Origin: CAZQLE01 sp964593905 | Lineage (GTDB): Bacteria; Chloroflexota; Anaerolineae; Anaerolineales; Anaerolineaceae | Assembly (NCBI GenBank): GCA_964593905.1 | Contig: CAZQLE010000077.1 | Span: 1-15,595 of the forward strand | Reading direction: 5' to 3' | DNA: 15,595 bases | Shown: piece after piece, positions 1 to 6,895 of the stretch | Position numbering within the stretch: the stretch's first letter is position 1 | Layout of the letters: every line of letters begins with the position of its first letter | Made by a program: the position numbers and the translations under genes | Notes under the pieces: generated by a model | The model's input: the letters and a program-made list of their open reading frames with translations, nothing else | Database searches by the model: none | Told to the model about the DNA's origin: nothing

Positions 1-1062
1 GACGGCCGGGCTGAGCGCGGGCAGTTTATCGGCCCCCACCACCCAGGTGCGATCCACATTGGCCGGGGGGGCAAGGAAGATGGGGTTTGGCGCCTGAAGC
101 TGGATTGAATAAGCGGCTGGCGCTGAAGCAACCGCGCCATCGGGCCGGTTGACGGTTAAACCAACCTGATGCGCGCCATCGGTATTCACCTGTGAAAGAT
201 AGCGGGCGGCGTAGATAAAGCGCAGTGGCTGAAAATATTCGTCAACGGCGGGCAGGGTTTCACTGCCCGAAAAAGTAAACAGACTGCCGCCTGTCTGAAA
301 AGCCAGTTCGGCCAGTTGTTGCCCAATGGGCGTATCAGCCGAACGAGCGGGGCCAACCAGCCAGACCTGCACCCGCACCCCGGCTTGCACAGCGCGTTCG
401 GTAAGGTTCGCCAGCGCCTGACGGTTTTGCTCAGCGGGCAAGGCGGTAATGTAGAGGATCAGCTTCTTTTTAAGCGGGTCGTTTTCGGGGTCAGCCGCCA
501 GATCCAATGACTGCGTCAGGCTGATCATCGAAGCCTCGCTGCGCTCAAAATCGGGCTGCAAACCGCGCAGCGCCGCGGCAACCTCGGCCCCAGAGGTGGA
601 GCGAATCACCTGCAAACCGGTGTTCGCAGCCAGGCTGAACGAATCGCCGCTGCCATCTGGTTGTTGTTCATACCAGCCGGCCAGCGACTGCACCAGCGTC
701 TCATACGGCACCGCTCCGTCGCTGCTGACACGGGTAAACTCGGGCGAGAAGTTAAGCGCCAGCACAGATTCCAACCCCGGCTGTAACACCGCCAGATCTT
801 GCAATTGCACCGGCCGATCGTCTTCCAACACCGAAACATCTGCCGGAGTCAAACCTTCCAGAAAACCACCGCCAGAATTGCACGCATTGAAATAGAGACG
901 CACCTCGGGGAAGCGAGCGGCATCCACCCGGTTTAAGCTCACACAACCCGGCTGTTCCTGGGCAAGCACGGGTTGAACAGGGGGTAATAAAATGAACAGG
1001 CTTGCCGCTGTAAGAAAGATCCTGGCGAAAGCCCGTCTTAAGCGAAACTGCTTTTGACTCAT
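1..1062 (-). CDS. secreted VWA-like domain protein, 3' end cut by window edge
   Basis: The frame is open from an ATG at 1062 to the left edge without a stop, giving 354 visible residues. Residues 1-34 form a Sec signal peptide: an Arg-rich start (RLRRAFAR), a hydrophobic core (IFLTAASLFILLPP) and a likely cleavage site after VLA, so the protein is exported. A small N-terminal beta domain (about 40-90, with C40 and C61) precedes a von Willebrand A-like fold at about 98-280. The VWA hallmarks are the strand-plus-MIDAS position LALNFSPEF (101-109), the strand KLILYITALPAE (200-211), GVRVQVWLVG (228-237) and LAELAFQTGGSLF (250-262). The metal-binding motif is degenerate: the first MIDAS Asp is Asn104 and the usual TDG is TAL. 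The role is probably extracellular protein binding; the partner is unknown. A wholly different exported adhesion domain is a less likely alternative. Confidence 0.8.
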   Translation of the reverse strand, partial: MSQKQFRLRRAFARIFLTAASLFILLPPVQPVLAQEQPGCVSLNRVDAARFPEVRLYFNACNSGGGFLEGLTPADVSVLEDDRPVQLQDLAVLQPGLESVLALNFSPEFTRVSSDGAVPYETLVQSLAGWYEQQPDGSGDSFSLAANTGLQVIRSTSGAEVAAALRGLQPDFERSEASMISLTQSLDLAADPENDPLKKKLILYITALPAEQNRQALANLTERAVQAGVRVQVWLVGPARSADTPIGQQLAELAFQTGGSLFTFSGSETLPAVDEYFQPLRFIYAARYLSQVNTDGAHQVGLTVNRPDGAVASAPAAYSIQLQAPNPIFLAPPANVDRTWVVGADKLPALSPAV

Positions 1063-1069
1063 CAACTCT

Positions 1070-1075
1070 ATTTTA
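1070..1075 (-). promoter_or_regulatory. weak -10-like box for the VWA gene
   Basis: On the minus strand TAAAAT lies only 7 nt before the ATG of the VWA gene. If used, the transcript would be almost leaderless; no good -35 or Shine-Dalgarno sequence is visible. Confidence 0.28.
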
Positions 1076-1103
1076 CAGACAGATGCGGTGTTTTACCAGA
1101 GCG

Positions 1104-1122
1104 CAGCGCCGAAGTGGCGCTG
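1104..1122. other. hairpin between GNAT and VWA genes
   Basis: CAGCGCC and GGCGCTG form a perfect 7-bp stem with a 5-nt loop. It lies about 46 nt past the GNAT stop. It has no T-run on either side, so it is at best a weak or Rho-assisted terminator or an RNA 3' end. Confidence 0.35.
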
Positions 1123-1168
1123 AATCTCACTGAATCGGAACCTAAAACCCAGAATCGTGACCCTGTTG

Positions 1169-1636
1169 TCAGACTCTATCAACCGTTTCACGATCTTTTT
1201 CCAATACCAGGGCATCTTCGCCGCTGTTGTAATAACGCAGCCAGGTATCAACATGATAATAACCTTCGCTGCGATACAGCAGTAGCGCGGCGGTATTGTT
1301 GCGCGCCACCGACAGGCGCACGTAGCGCAGATTCATCGCCGCTTCACAGGTCTTCAATAACCGGCGGGCAATCCCCTGCCGTTGAAAGGCTTTGTGCACG
1401 CCAATGGTTGTGATCCAACCGATGTTTTCCTGGGGGTGAGCATCTCCGGCCACAAAACCGGCCATCCGCTCGTCCAGAACCGCCTTATAGCGAAATATCC
1501 CCGGCAGCGATAACACCCCGATCAGATCCCACAGTGACCAGGCATCCACCCCAAAACACTCTTCCTCCAACATGCGCAAATCTTTCAAATCACGCCAGGA
1601 GGCCGTTTCAATCGTGTAATCCAGTATAGGTTTCAT
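1169..1636 (-). CDS. GNAT family N-acetyltransferase (RimI-like)
   Basis: This 155-residue protein has the GNAT fold: acetyl-CoA-dependent transfer of an acetyl group to an amine. Motif A is clear as strand WITTIGV (74-80) followed by the pyrophosphate-binding loop QRQGIARRLL (85-94). Motif B is SVARNNTAALLLYRSEGY (109-126), the Asn/Tyr pattern typical of RimI-type enzymes. The spacing and length resemble ribosomal-protein or small-amine acetyltransferases, but the substrate cannot be told. I chose the ATG at 1636. An upstream in-frame GTG at 1669 lies in the loop of a transcription terminator, and its 11 extra codons are made of terminator sequence. No Shine-Dalgarno sequence precedes the ATG, which sits 6 nt after the terminator T-run. 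Expression is therefore either leaderless, from an unseen promoter, or by read-through from the SPFH gene. Confidence 0.85.
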   Translation of the reverse strand: MKPILDYTIETASWRDLKDLRMLEEECFGVDAWSLWDLIGVLSLPGIFRYKAVLDERMAGFVAGDAHPQENIGWITTIGVHKAFQRQGIARRLLKTCEAAMNLRYVRLSVARNNTAALLLYRSEGYYHVDTWLRYYNSGEDALVLEKDRETVDRV

Positions 1637-1642
1637 CGCAAT

Positions 1643-1684
1643 AAAAAGGGCTTTGGCGGGTAAAAGCACTTACCCGCCAAAGCC
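1643..1684 (-). terminator. strong intrinsic terminator after the NfeD-SPFH genes
   Basis: A perfect 15-bp inverted repeat (arms 1649-1663 and 1670-1684, 6-nt loop) is followed on the minus strand by C then TTTTT at 1647-1643. It begins 19 nt beyond the SPFH stop codon and ends just before the GNAT ATG, so it should end the upstream operon. Confidence 0.9.
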
Positions 1685-1703
1685 AGACAGAATCTGAGAT
1701 GGG

Positions 1704-2606
1704 TTAGCTTTCTTTATTCTGGCCCTGGACAAATTTCTCCAGCAGCGAGGTGAATTCCATCGGGAAGATGAACTTGGTCGAAGCACTGTTCGACATACTC
1801 TTCAGGGTTTCAAAGTATTGCAGGGTCATCGTCTTCTGGTCAACAATATTGGCCGCCGAGAAAATCTTCTCCAGCGCCACGGCGTAGCCATCGGCGCGCA
1901 GCCGCTGAGATTCTTTTTCGCCTTCGGCGCGTAAAATATTGGACTGTTTTTCGCCTTCGGCGCGTAAAATTGCGGCCTGTTTTTCGCCTTCGGCCACATT
2001 GATGGCGGCTTCGCGGGTACCGGTCGATTCGGTCACCAGCGCGCGGCGGGTACGCTCGGCCGAAAGCTGGCGGTTCATCGCATCCTGCACATCGCGCGGC
2101 GGGACGATTTCACGAATTTCAACATTGGTCACCTTTACGCCCCAGCGTTCGGTCACTTCATCCAACCGGGCGCGCAGCGACTGGTTGATCCGTTCACGCT
2201 GCGAGAGCACGTCATCCAGCAAAATACCGCCAATGACCGAGCGCAGCGTGGTGGTGGCAATGCCCTGGGCGGCCTTCTCAAAACTGCCCACCGCCAGCAC
2301 CGACTGTACGGGGTCGAAGACCTTGTAGTACCACAGAAAATCAATCGAGATGGGCGCGTTATCCAGGGTGATCGAGGTTTGCACCGGAATCTCGCGTACC
2401 TGCTCGCGCAGGTCAACCCGCACCGCGCGATCTACAAATGGGATCAGCAGCACCAGGCCCGGACCGCGCGTACCAATGGAGCGCCCCAGCCGGAACACCA
2501 CCAGGCGTTGATATTCGGGGACGATTTTGATCGCCGACACCAGAAAGACAATCACGATCAGAAAAATCACACCGATCAGGCAAAATACGGGAGAAAAGTC
2601 TATCAT
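1704..2606 (-). CDS. SPFH (stomatin/prohibitin) membrane protein 1
   Basis: This 300-residue protein has one N-terminal membrane helix (about 7-28). The SPFH domain begins at VPEYQRLVVFRLGR (29-42) with RGPGLVLLIPFVD (47-59), and the signature VEIREIVPPRDVQDAM (162-177) ends the domain. A coiled coil follows, containing three 11-residue repeats of the type AEGEKQAAILR (about 205-238), and then a hydrophobic-flecked tail. Proteins of this slipin/QmcA type oligomerise on the cytoplasmic membrane and organise microdomains or hold proteases; none is enzymatic. The start is supported by AGGAG at 2616-2612 ahead of the ATG. The gene is 29 nt downstream of the NfeD gene, the classic NfeD-SPFH pair, in which the NfeD OB domain binds the SPFH partner. 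A strong terminator follows it. The family call is certain; the exact client is unknown. Confidence 0.95.
   Translation of the reverse strand: MIDFSPVFCLIGVIFLIVIVFLVSAIKIVPEYQRLVVFRLGRSIGTRGPGLVLLIPFVDRAVRVDLREQVREIPVQTSITLDNAPISIDFLWYYKVFDPVQSVLAVGSFEKAAQGIATTTLRSVIGGILLDDVLSQRERINQSLRARLDEVTERWGVKVTNVEIREIVPPRDVQDAMNRQLSAERTRRALVTESTGTREAAINVAEGEKQAAILRAEGEKQSNILRAEGEKESQRLRADGYAVALEKIFSAANIVDQKTMTLQYFETLKSMSNSASTKFIFPMEFTSLLEKFVQGQNKES
1914..1993 (-). repeat. 33-bp tandem repeat in the SPFH1 coiled coil
   Basis: Two full copies and a partial third, beginning at 1914, 1947 and 1980, share TTTTTCGCCTTCGG on the plus strand. The unit is in frame and encodes the 11-residue AEGEK..LR repeat. 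The high nucleotide identity suggests recent duplication or gene-conversion upkeep of the coiled-coil unit. Confidence 0.85.
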
Positions 2607-2635
2607 TTCAAAACTCCTCTTCTGGCAACAATTTA

Positions 2636-3250
2636 TTAATTCCGCTGCGGTTCGTGTGCGGGCAGCGGCTCTACGACCAACACCAGGCCGTCACGGGCAA
2701 TGACCCGCACCGACCGGCCGACGGCGATCTGGCTCGCACTGCGTGCGGTCCACTCTTCACCGTCGATATACACCACGCCCTTGCGGATGATTTCAGAATG
2801 GACAACCCCCTCCCGCCCGACCAGACGACCCAGGTCCATGGAAGGCGGTTGGCGAATGGCCTGCACGGCTTTGTGCACCGCAAGCCACAAAAAGCCCAGC
2901 GTAAGCGAAGAAGTGATCAGCGCCAGCCAGGGGTTAATGGCAATCAACCCTTCTGCCGGCTGAAACAAAAACACCGATCCAACCGTCAGGGCAATTAAAG
3001 AAACGATCAGATAACCATTCTGGCGTGATTTTCGCACCGCGAACAGAAAAGGAAAAACCCCGGCCACCAGAATGGCCACTGCCCACCAGTTGATCGGTAA
3101 ATTGGCGGCACCGTATCCGGCCAGCACCAGCAAAAAGAAAGCGCCAATTTCCAACAGACCGGTTCCCGGTGAGAACAGGGCCAGAATTGCCAGCCCCAGA
3201 CCACACACCAGCAAGAAGTAAGCGACATTCGGATCAACCAGAAAATTCAT
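2636..3250 (-). CDS. NfeD family membrane protein, short form without protease domain
   Basis: This 204-residue protein has about four to five membrane helices (roughly 10-28, 33-50, 55-73, 79-97, 108-128) and then a soluble C-terminal OB-fold (about 138-196). The OB-fold shows LVGREGVV (143-150), the strand GVVYIDGEEWTARS (158-171) and the closing VGRSVRVIARDGLVLVVEPL (177-196), as in NfeD proteins. The ClpP-like serine protease domain of long NfeD proteins is absent. The partner should be the SPFH protein encoded 29 nt downstream, at the cytoplasmic face of the membrane. I chose the ATG at 3250 because GGAGG precedes it by 6 nt. An in-frame TTG 18 nt earlier would place that ribosome site inside the gene. 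A TATAAT box lies about 42 nt upstream, so this pair may have its own promoter inside the larger block. Confidence 0.93.
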   Translation of the reverse strand: MNFLVDPNVAYFLLVCGLGLAILALFSPGTGLLEIGAFFLLVLAGYGAANLPINWWAVAILVAGVFPFLFAVRKSRQNGYLIVSLIALTVGSVFLFQPAEGLIAINPWLALITSSLTLGFLWLAVHKAVQAIRQPPSMDLGRLVGREGVVHSEIIRKGVVYIDGEEWTARSASQIAVGRSVRVIARDGLVLVVEPLPAHEPQRN

Positions 3251-3291
3251 TTTTCTCCTCCGGTTCAAAAATGTTGACCGGGTTTGATTAA

Positions 3292-3297
3292 ATTATA
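3292..3297 (-). promoter_or_regulatory. candidate -10 box for the nfeD-SPFH pair
   Basis: A perfect TATAAT is read on the minus strand in the 80-bp gap between the ABC permease stop and the NfeD start. The -35 position (17-nt spacer) reads GTGGCT and is poor, so this would be a weak or activator-dependent promoter. Confidence 0.45.
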
Positions 3298-3330
3298 CAA
3301 TATTCCGCTCACAAAGCCACTTTGTAGAAC

Positions 3331-4173
3331 TTATTTTCTATTTTTATTATCAGCAGTCAGCAGCCGGGTGCGCTGAAAAGAACGGATTGCCAGACGGGTT
3401 AACACACCGGCAATCACCCAGAACACCGCGCCAACCGCCAACCCCATGCCCACGGTCAAATATAATACCCCGGTCATCTGCCCGACCATCAACCCGATGG
3501 GCAGCAGCACCAGCGCAGCACTGGTCTGATATGCGCCCATAAAGGTCTGCTCGCGAGAAGAGATCAACACCGTCGCAGCCACACCGATCACTGCCAGCGC
3601 GGGTGTAATCCAGAAGATCAACGCATACCAGGATGGCAGCGGGAACCAGATTCGGCCAAACAGGTCCCAACCAGCTATGTTTAACACCAGGGCATAAATC
3701 ACAAAGCTGAACCATGAAATGCCGATGGCGGGCGTCAGCGCGGTTAACACCTTGCCCAGAAACAACTCGGCATCGCTGGTTGGGGTATACAACAGTGCCT
3801 CCAACGTCTTGCGTTCCCGCTCTCCGGCAAATGATTCAGCCGCGATCACAGTGGAAAACATCAACGGCAAAATGAGAAAGAACGGCGCAAACATATACCC
3901 CAGCATGAGCACCACCATGCTCTGGTTGGCATCCAGCCCCTCCAACGACTGCTTCAACCCGGCGGGCATGCGATCAAAAAACAGCGCCAGGTCGGGGTCA
4001 GAACTCAGCGATGCCATCTGCCCGTCCAGGCTGGGCGGGATAAAAATCATTGCCAGCGGCAGGAGCACCACAAACACCAGCGGCAGAATCAACATCGGCA
4101 GCCAGACCGATTTGTTATGGCGCACTTCGAGATAATCTTTTTGGGCAATGGCCGCTACGCTGCGCATGTTCAT
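3331..4173 (-). CDS. ABC-2 type exporter permease (NatB-like)
   Basis: This 280-residue integral membrane protein has six predicted helices (about 24-46, 88-111, 141-167, 182-205, 217-236, 238-260) and an extracytoplasmic loop at about 47-87. The cytoplasmic coupling motif AGERERKTLEALLYTP (116-131), followed by SDAELFLGK, is diagnostic of ABC-2 permeases of the NatB/YhaP class. It forms the membrane half of an exporter with the ATPase encoded just upstream. Its ATG overlaps the ATPase stop as ATGA (4170-4173), so the two are translationally coupled. The substrate is unknown; relatives export Na+, drugs, peptides or lipids. The neighbouring YtrA-type regulator and SdpI-like gene favour a membrane-active peptide or envelope-stress role, which is inference. 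Confidence 0.93.
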   Translation of the reverse strand: MNMRSVAAIAQKDYLEVRHNKSVWLPMLILPLVFVVLLPLAMIFIPPSLDGQMASLSSDPDLALFFDRMPAGLKQSLEGLDANQSMVVLMLGYMFAPFFLILPLMFSTVIAAESFAGERERKTLEALLYTPTSDAELFLGKVLTALTPAIGISWFSFVIYALVLNIAGWDLFGRIWFPLPSWYALIFWITPALAVIGVAATVLISSREQTFMGAYQTSAALVLLPIGLMVGQMTGVLYLTVGMGLAVGAVFWVIAGVLTRLAIRSFQRTRLLTADNKNRK

Positions 4174-5111
4174 GACACACCATCCTGAAGTTTAAAATAG
4201 ATCTCTTCCAATGAAACCTCGCGCGGCTCAACAGCGGTGATTTGCGCACCCCGGCCAACCAGGGCCTGCACGATGGCGGGCAGCACGGCTTTATCGGCTG
4301 TGCGCACGGTCATCTCCAGCGGAGAAACCTGCTGCACCTCCTCTAGACCTGCAATTTCGCTCCAGGCGCCATCCAACCCGGCGGCCAATGGGTTCAGCAG
4401 TTCGATGCGGGTAAACAACCCCGGCGCCACCTTGCGGCGCAGTTCGGCCAGCGAACCCAGCGCCAGCAGCCACCCCTCGTTGATGATTGCCAGGCGGTCG
4501 CACAGACGGGCTGCTTCGGTCAGGTTATGGGTTGCCAGCAGCACACTCTGATTGTTACGGCTGCGAATATCCAGGATCAAATCATGCACCTGCCGCGCCG
4601 CCTCAGGGTCCAGCCCGGTGGTGGGTTCATCCAAAAAAATCAAAGTGGGGCGCGCCAGCAAAGCGCGGGCCAGCGCCAGACGTTGTTTCATGCCTTTGCT
4701 GTATTTCAGCACCGGTTCATTGGCGCGCGCTGCCAAATCGAAGAAAGCCAGCAACTCCCGGCTGCGTTCATCACAGGCTGATTTTGACATCCCGGCCAGC
4801 GTGCCAAAAAAACGCAAATTTTGCAGCGCCGTCAGGCGCTCATATAACGCCGGGGTCTCGGTCAGCACCCCCGTCTGGCGGCGCACTTCGACGCCCTCCA
4901 CCATCGGGTTCAGCCCCAACACCCGGATCGACCCCGAAGTCGGGGTAAACAAGCCGTTAATCAGGCGCACCGTGGTGGTTTTGCCGGCCCCATTGGGGCC
5001 CAACAGGCCCACCACTTCGCCCGCCGCCACCGAAAAGGTTAAGTCATTCACCGCCCGGCGGGTTCCATAATCGTGGATCAAACTTTCAACTTCAATGACT
5101 GCATTCATCAT
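4170..5111 (-). CDS. ABC transporter ATP-binding protein (NatA/CcmA-like)
   Basis: This 313-residue ATPase has all nucleotide-binding motifs: Walker A GPNGAGKTT (38-46), signature YSKGMKQRLALARALL (137-152), Walker B LIFLDEPTTGLD (157-168) with catalytic E162, and switch His in LATHN (192-196). The Q-loop position is Glu85 in GVLTETPALYERLT rather than Gln, a variation seen in some exporters of this class. About 80 C-terminal residues after the ABC domain form the small extra domain common in NatA-like proteins. It energises the permease, with which it overlaps by 4 nt. ATG is present at both 5111 and 5108 and the first is used; the ribosome site (GTGAG) is weak. The gene starts 21 bp from a parS palindrome. 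Transcription must come through the parS pair or from a promoter not seen in the 76-bp gap. Confidence 0.95.
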   Translation of the reverse strand: MMNAVIEVESLIHDYGTRRAVNDLTFSVAAGEVVGLLGPNGAGKTTTVRLINGLFTPTSGSIRVLGLNPMVEGVEVRRQTGVLTETPALYERLTALQNLRFFGTLAGMSKSACDERSRELLAFFDLAARANEPVLKYSKGMKQRLALARALLARPTLIFLDEPTTGLDPEAARQVHDLILDIRSRNNQSVLLATHNLTEAARLCDRLAIINEGWLLALGSLAELRRKVAPGLFTRIELLNPLAAGLDGAWSEIAGLEEVQQVSPLEMTVRTADKAVLPAIVQALVGRGAQITAVEPREVSLEEIYFKLQDGVS

Positions 5112-5132
5112 ATCTCACATCACATCCAAAAT

Positions 5133-5148
5133 TGTTTCACGTGAAACA
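5133..5148. promoter_or_regulatory. parS centromere site 1 (ParB-binding)
   Basis: TGTTTCACGTGAAACA is a perfect match to the conserved bacterial parS palindrome. Here symmetry extends to 22 bp (5130-5151). Spo0J/ParB dimers recognise the 16-bp core, load there as CTP-dependent clamps and slide outward. The site is intergenic, between the SdpI-like gene and the ABC ATPase. No parA or parB is in the window. Confidence 0.95.
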
Positions 5149-5171
5149 ATTCACGGCCGCAGCTTGTGGCA

Positions 5172-5187
5172 TGTTTCACGTGAAACA
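5172..5187. promoter_or_regulatory. parS centromere site 2 (ParB-binding)
   Basis: This is a second exact copy of TGTTTCACGTGAAACA, with symmetry over 18 bp (5171-5188). Its centre is 39 bp from that of site 1. It directly abuts the TAA stop codon (5190-5188, minus) of the SdpI-like gene. Confidence 0.95.
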
Positions 5188-5874
5188 TTACGCTTCAATG
5201 TGCTTGCTTTCCTGGCGGTAATAAATGTATGAAGCCGCCACCGGGATCAAGCAGGCCGCCATGAGCGGCACGATAAGAAAGAAAAACTTTACATCTTCGG
5301 CCTGCTGGAGGAAGGGCAGGCTGCCTTTGCCCATGAACATGCCCAGAAGGGTAAAGGGGATGGCAATCCACATCAGCCGCGCCGCCAGGCGGTGGGTTTT
5401 CTCCCACACCACGTCACTGCTCAGGGTCCAGGCGGTACGAATGCCGATCATAAAGTTCGGCCGTGCCCGTTTGAACAGCAGCGCCATAAAGACCTCCAGC
5501 ATCGCAAAAGCGGGCAGCATCAGGGTCAGAATATTGAAACGCACCCCCAGCCCGGCCAACAGGGTGAGCACATGCATAAAAAGCATGAACAGGGCCATGA
5601 CCAGAATAAACAGGTTGTAGCTTTCCAGAAACAGCAGGATATTCCGCCGGCGCGGGTCGATGCGCGGCAGGAAGATCAGCAGCAAGACCACCCCGATGGT
5701 GATCAAGGGCATCATCCATACCGCTGTATTCCGGCTGCTGTAGCCGTTAATTTCACCCTGTTCATCCCAGTGCGTCGGCACCGATTCGGGCAGACGTGAA
5801 TAGACCAGGGCGCTGAACAGGATCAGCCCGGCCAGTAAGATGATTAAAATAAAGGTTAACGTTTTTGTTTTCAT
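5188..5874 (-). CDS. SdpI/DUF1648 family membrane protein
   Basis: This 228-residue membrane protein opens with a helix (about 7-25) and the DUF1648 signature LPESVPTHWDEQGEINGYSS (28-47). Further helices lie at about 51-69, 87-109, 113-134, 164-181 and 197-217. The SdpI motif is clear as NFMIGIRTAWTLSSDVVWEK (140-159) followed by THRLAARL. In Bacillus subtilis SdpI gives immunity to the SdpC toxin and signals through a repressor; most homologues are uncharacterised. The ATG at 5874 is preceded by GGAGAG and starts 37 nt after the SPFH2 stop. A longer in-frame form starting at 5940 would overlap the SPFH2 gene by 29 nt, and the extra residues lack family features. The gene is in line with gntR and SPFH2 upstream and ends against parS site 2. 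A role in toxin immunity is inference from family and neighbours. Confidence 0.9.
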   Translation of the reverse strand: MKTKTLTFILIILLAGLILFSALVYSRLPESVPTHWDEQGEINGYSSRNTAVWMMPLITIGVVLLLIFLPRIDPRRRNILLFLESYNLFILVMALFMLFMHVLTLLAGLGVRFNILTLMLPAFAMLEVFMALLFKRARPNFMIGIRTAWTLSSDVVWEKTHRLAARLMWIAIPFTLLGMFMGKGSLPFLQQAEDVKFFFLIVPLMAACLIPVAASYIYYRQESKHIEA

Positions 5875-5911
5875 CGTTGTGCTCTCCAAAACACCCCTCA
5901 CGGGGTTAATT

Positions 5912-6895
5912 TCACTTTGACTGATCGTCGCTTTTTTCAACCGGGGTGGTGCGCGCCAGCGAAACCAGCCCGCTCATCCCGCCCAGGTTCATCGTATCCA
6001 CTGCGCTGCTCGGCACAATGACCAGCGCGCCCTTCTCTTTTAGGCCTTCAAACAACATGTTCATGGCGCGCAGATGCAGCGCGGTGGGGTTATCGGCATA
6101 CGCCTTCGAGGCCTCGGCAAAACTGCCCGCAATTTGCATTTCAGACTCGCCCAGAATTACCCGCGCCTGGCGTTCGCGCTCGGCCTGCGCCTGGCGGCTC
6201 ATGGCATCTTCCAGGTCTTGAGGAATGATCACATCGCGGATCTCAACCGACTGCACGGTAATGCCCCACGGGGTGGTGCGTTCGTCAATGATCTTTTGCA
6301 GTTCCCGGTCCATCTTGGCCCGCCCGACCAGAATATCAGCCAGCGTCATCTGCCCGATCACCTCGCGCAGCGCGGTCTGGGCCGCCCAACTGATCGCAGC
6401 GCGGTAATCTTCCACTTCCAGCGCGGCCTTTTCAGCATCCCACACCAGCCAGAAGAGCACCGCGTCCACATCCACCGGCACAGTGTCTTTGGTGAGGGTC
6501 TTCTCGGCATTAAAGGGCGAGACCATCACCCGCTGATCGATCCAGTTCGAAATGACATCCAACACCGGAACGACCCAGAACAAACCCGGACCGCGCAGGT
6601 TGTGGAACCTCCCCAGGCGCAGCACTACCGCTTTTTCCCACTGGCGGGCAATCTTAATCGCCATCAAAAAATAGGTGCCCAGCAGCAGCAGAGCCGTAAA
6701 ATAAATGCCAATCCACAAATTGGGCACTTTCCCGTCCATTAAAGCTGCACCCAGTATGGCCGCCAGAAAAAATACCACCCAGACCCCCCAGGCCACGCCG
6801 TTCATATGCGCATCCACGTTGGCTTTTACATTGCGGAGCTGGGTCTTTTCCAGGGTTTCAATTTTATTGTTCATTTTTGCCTTTTTTACCTTCAT
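5912..6895 (-). CDS. SPFH (slipin/stomatin) membrane protein 2
   Basis: This 327-residue protein has two N-terminal membrane helices (about 34-54 and 59-81) instead of the usual one. The SPFH domain follows, with WEKAVVLRLGRFHNLRGPGL (86-105) and the signature VQSVEIRDVIIPQDLEDAM (214-232). A shorter coiled coil of the type QAQAERERQARVILGESE (235-252) and a tail come last. It lacks the AEGEK repeats of SPFH1 and is clearly a different subfamily, not a recent duplicate. It should form a membrane scaffold. Its ATG at 6895 overlaps the TGA of the GntR gene (ATGA), with AGGAAG just ahead, so regulator and scaffold are translationally coupled. An internal ATG at 6874 is possible but loses that coupling. 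Linkage to a YtrA-type regulator suggests it is made under envelope stress. Confidence 0.94.
   Translation of the reverse strand: MKVKKAKMNNKIETLEKTQLRNVKANVDAHMNGVAWGVWVVFFLAAILGAALMDGKVPNLWIGIYFTALLLLGTYFLMAIKIARQWEKAVVLRLGRFHNLRGPGLFWVVPVLDVISNWIDQRVMVSPFNAEKTLTKDTVPVDVDAVLFWLVWDAEKAALEVEDYRAAISWAAQTALREVIGQMTLADILVGRAKMDRELQKIIDERTTPWGITVQSVEIRDVIIPQDLEDAMSRQAQAERERQARVILGESEMQIAGSFAEASKAYADNPTALHLRAMNMLFEGLKEKGALVIVPSSAVDTMNLGGMSGLVSLARTTPVEKSDDQSK

Noticed and set aside
1180..1196. GTTTCACG near 1183, resembling half a parS site.
   Set aside because: Only one half-site is present and the other half does not match, so it is not called as parS.
4552..5070. Plus-strand frame of 172 codons opposite the ABC ATPase.
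   Set aside because: The minus strand encodes all Walker and signature motifs; the plus frame has no recognisable features.
5875..5940. Longer N-terminus for the SdpI-like protein.
   Set aside because: The 22 extra residues overlap the SPFH2 gene and precede a well-placed ribosome site and the natural first membrane helix.
6074..6742. Long open frame on the plus strand opposite SPFH2 (222 codons).
   Set aside because: It is antisense to a well-supported SPFH gene, its translation is His/Arg/Gln-rich without domain features, and it lacks a ribosome site.
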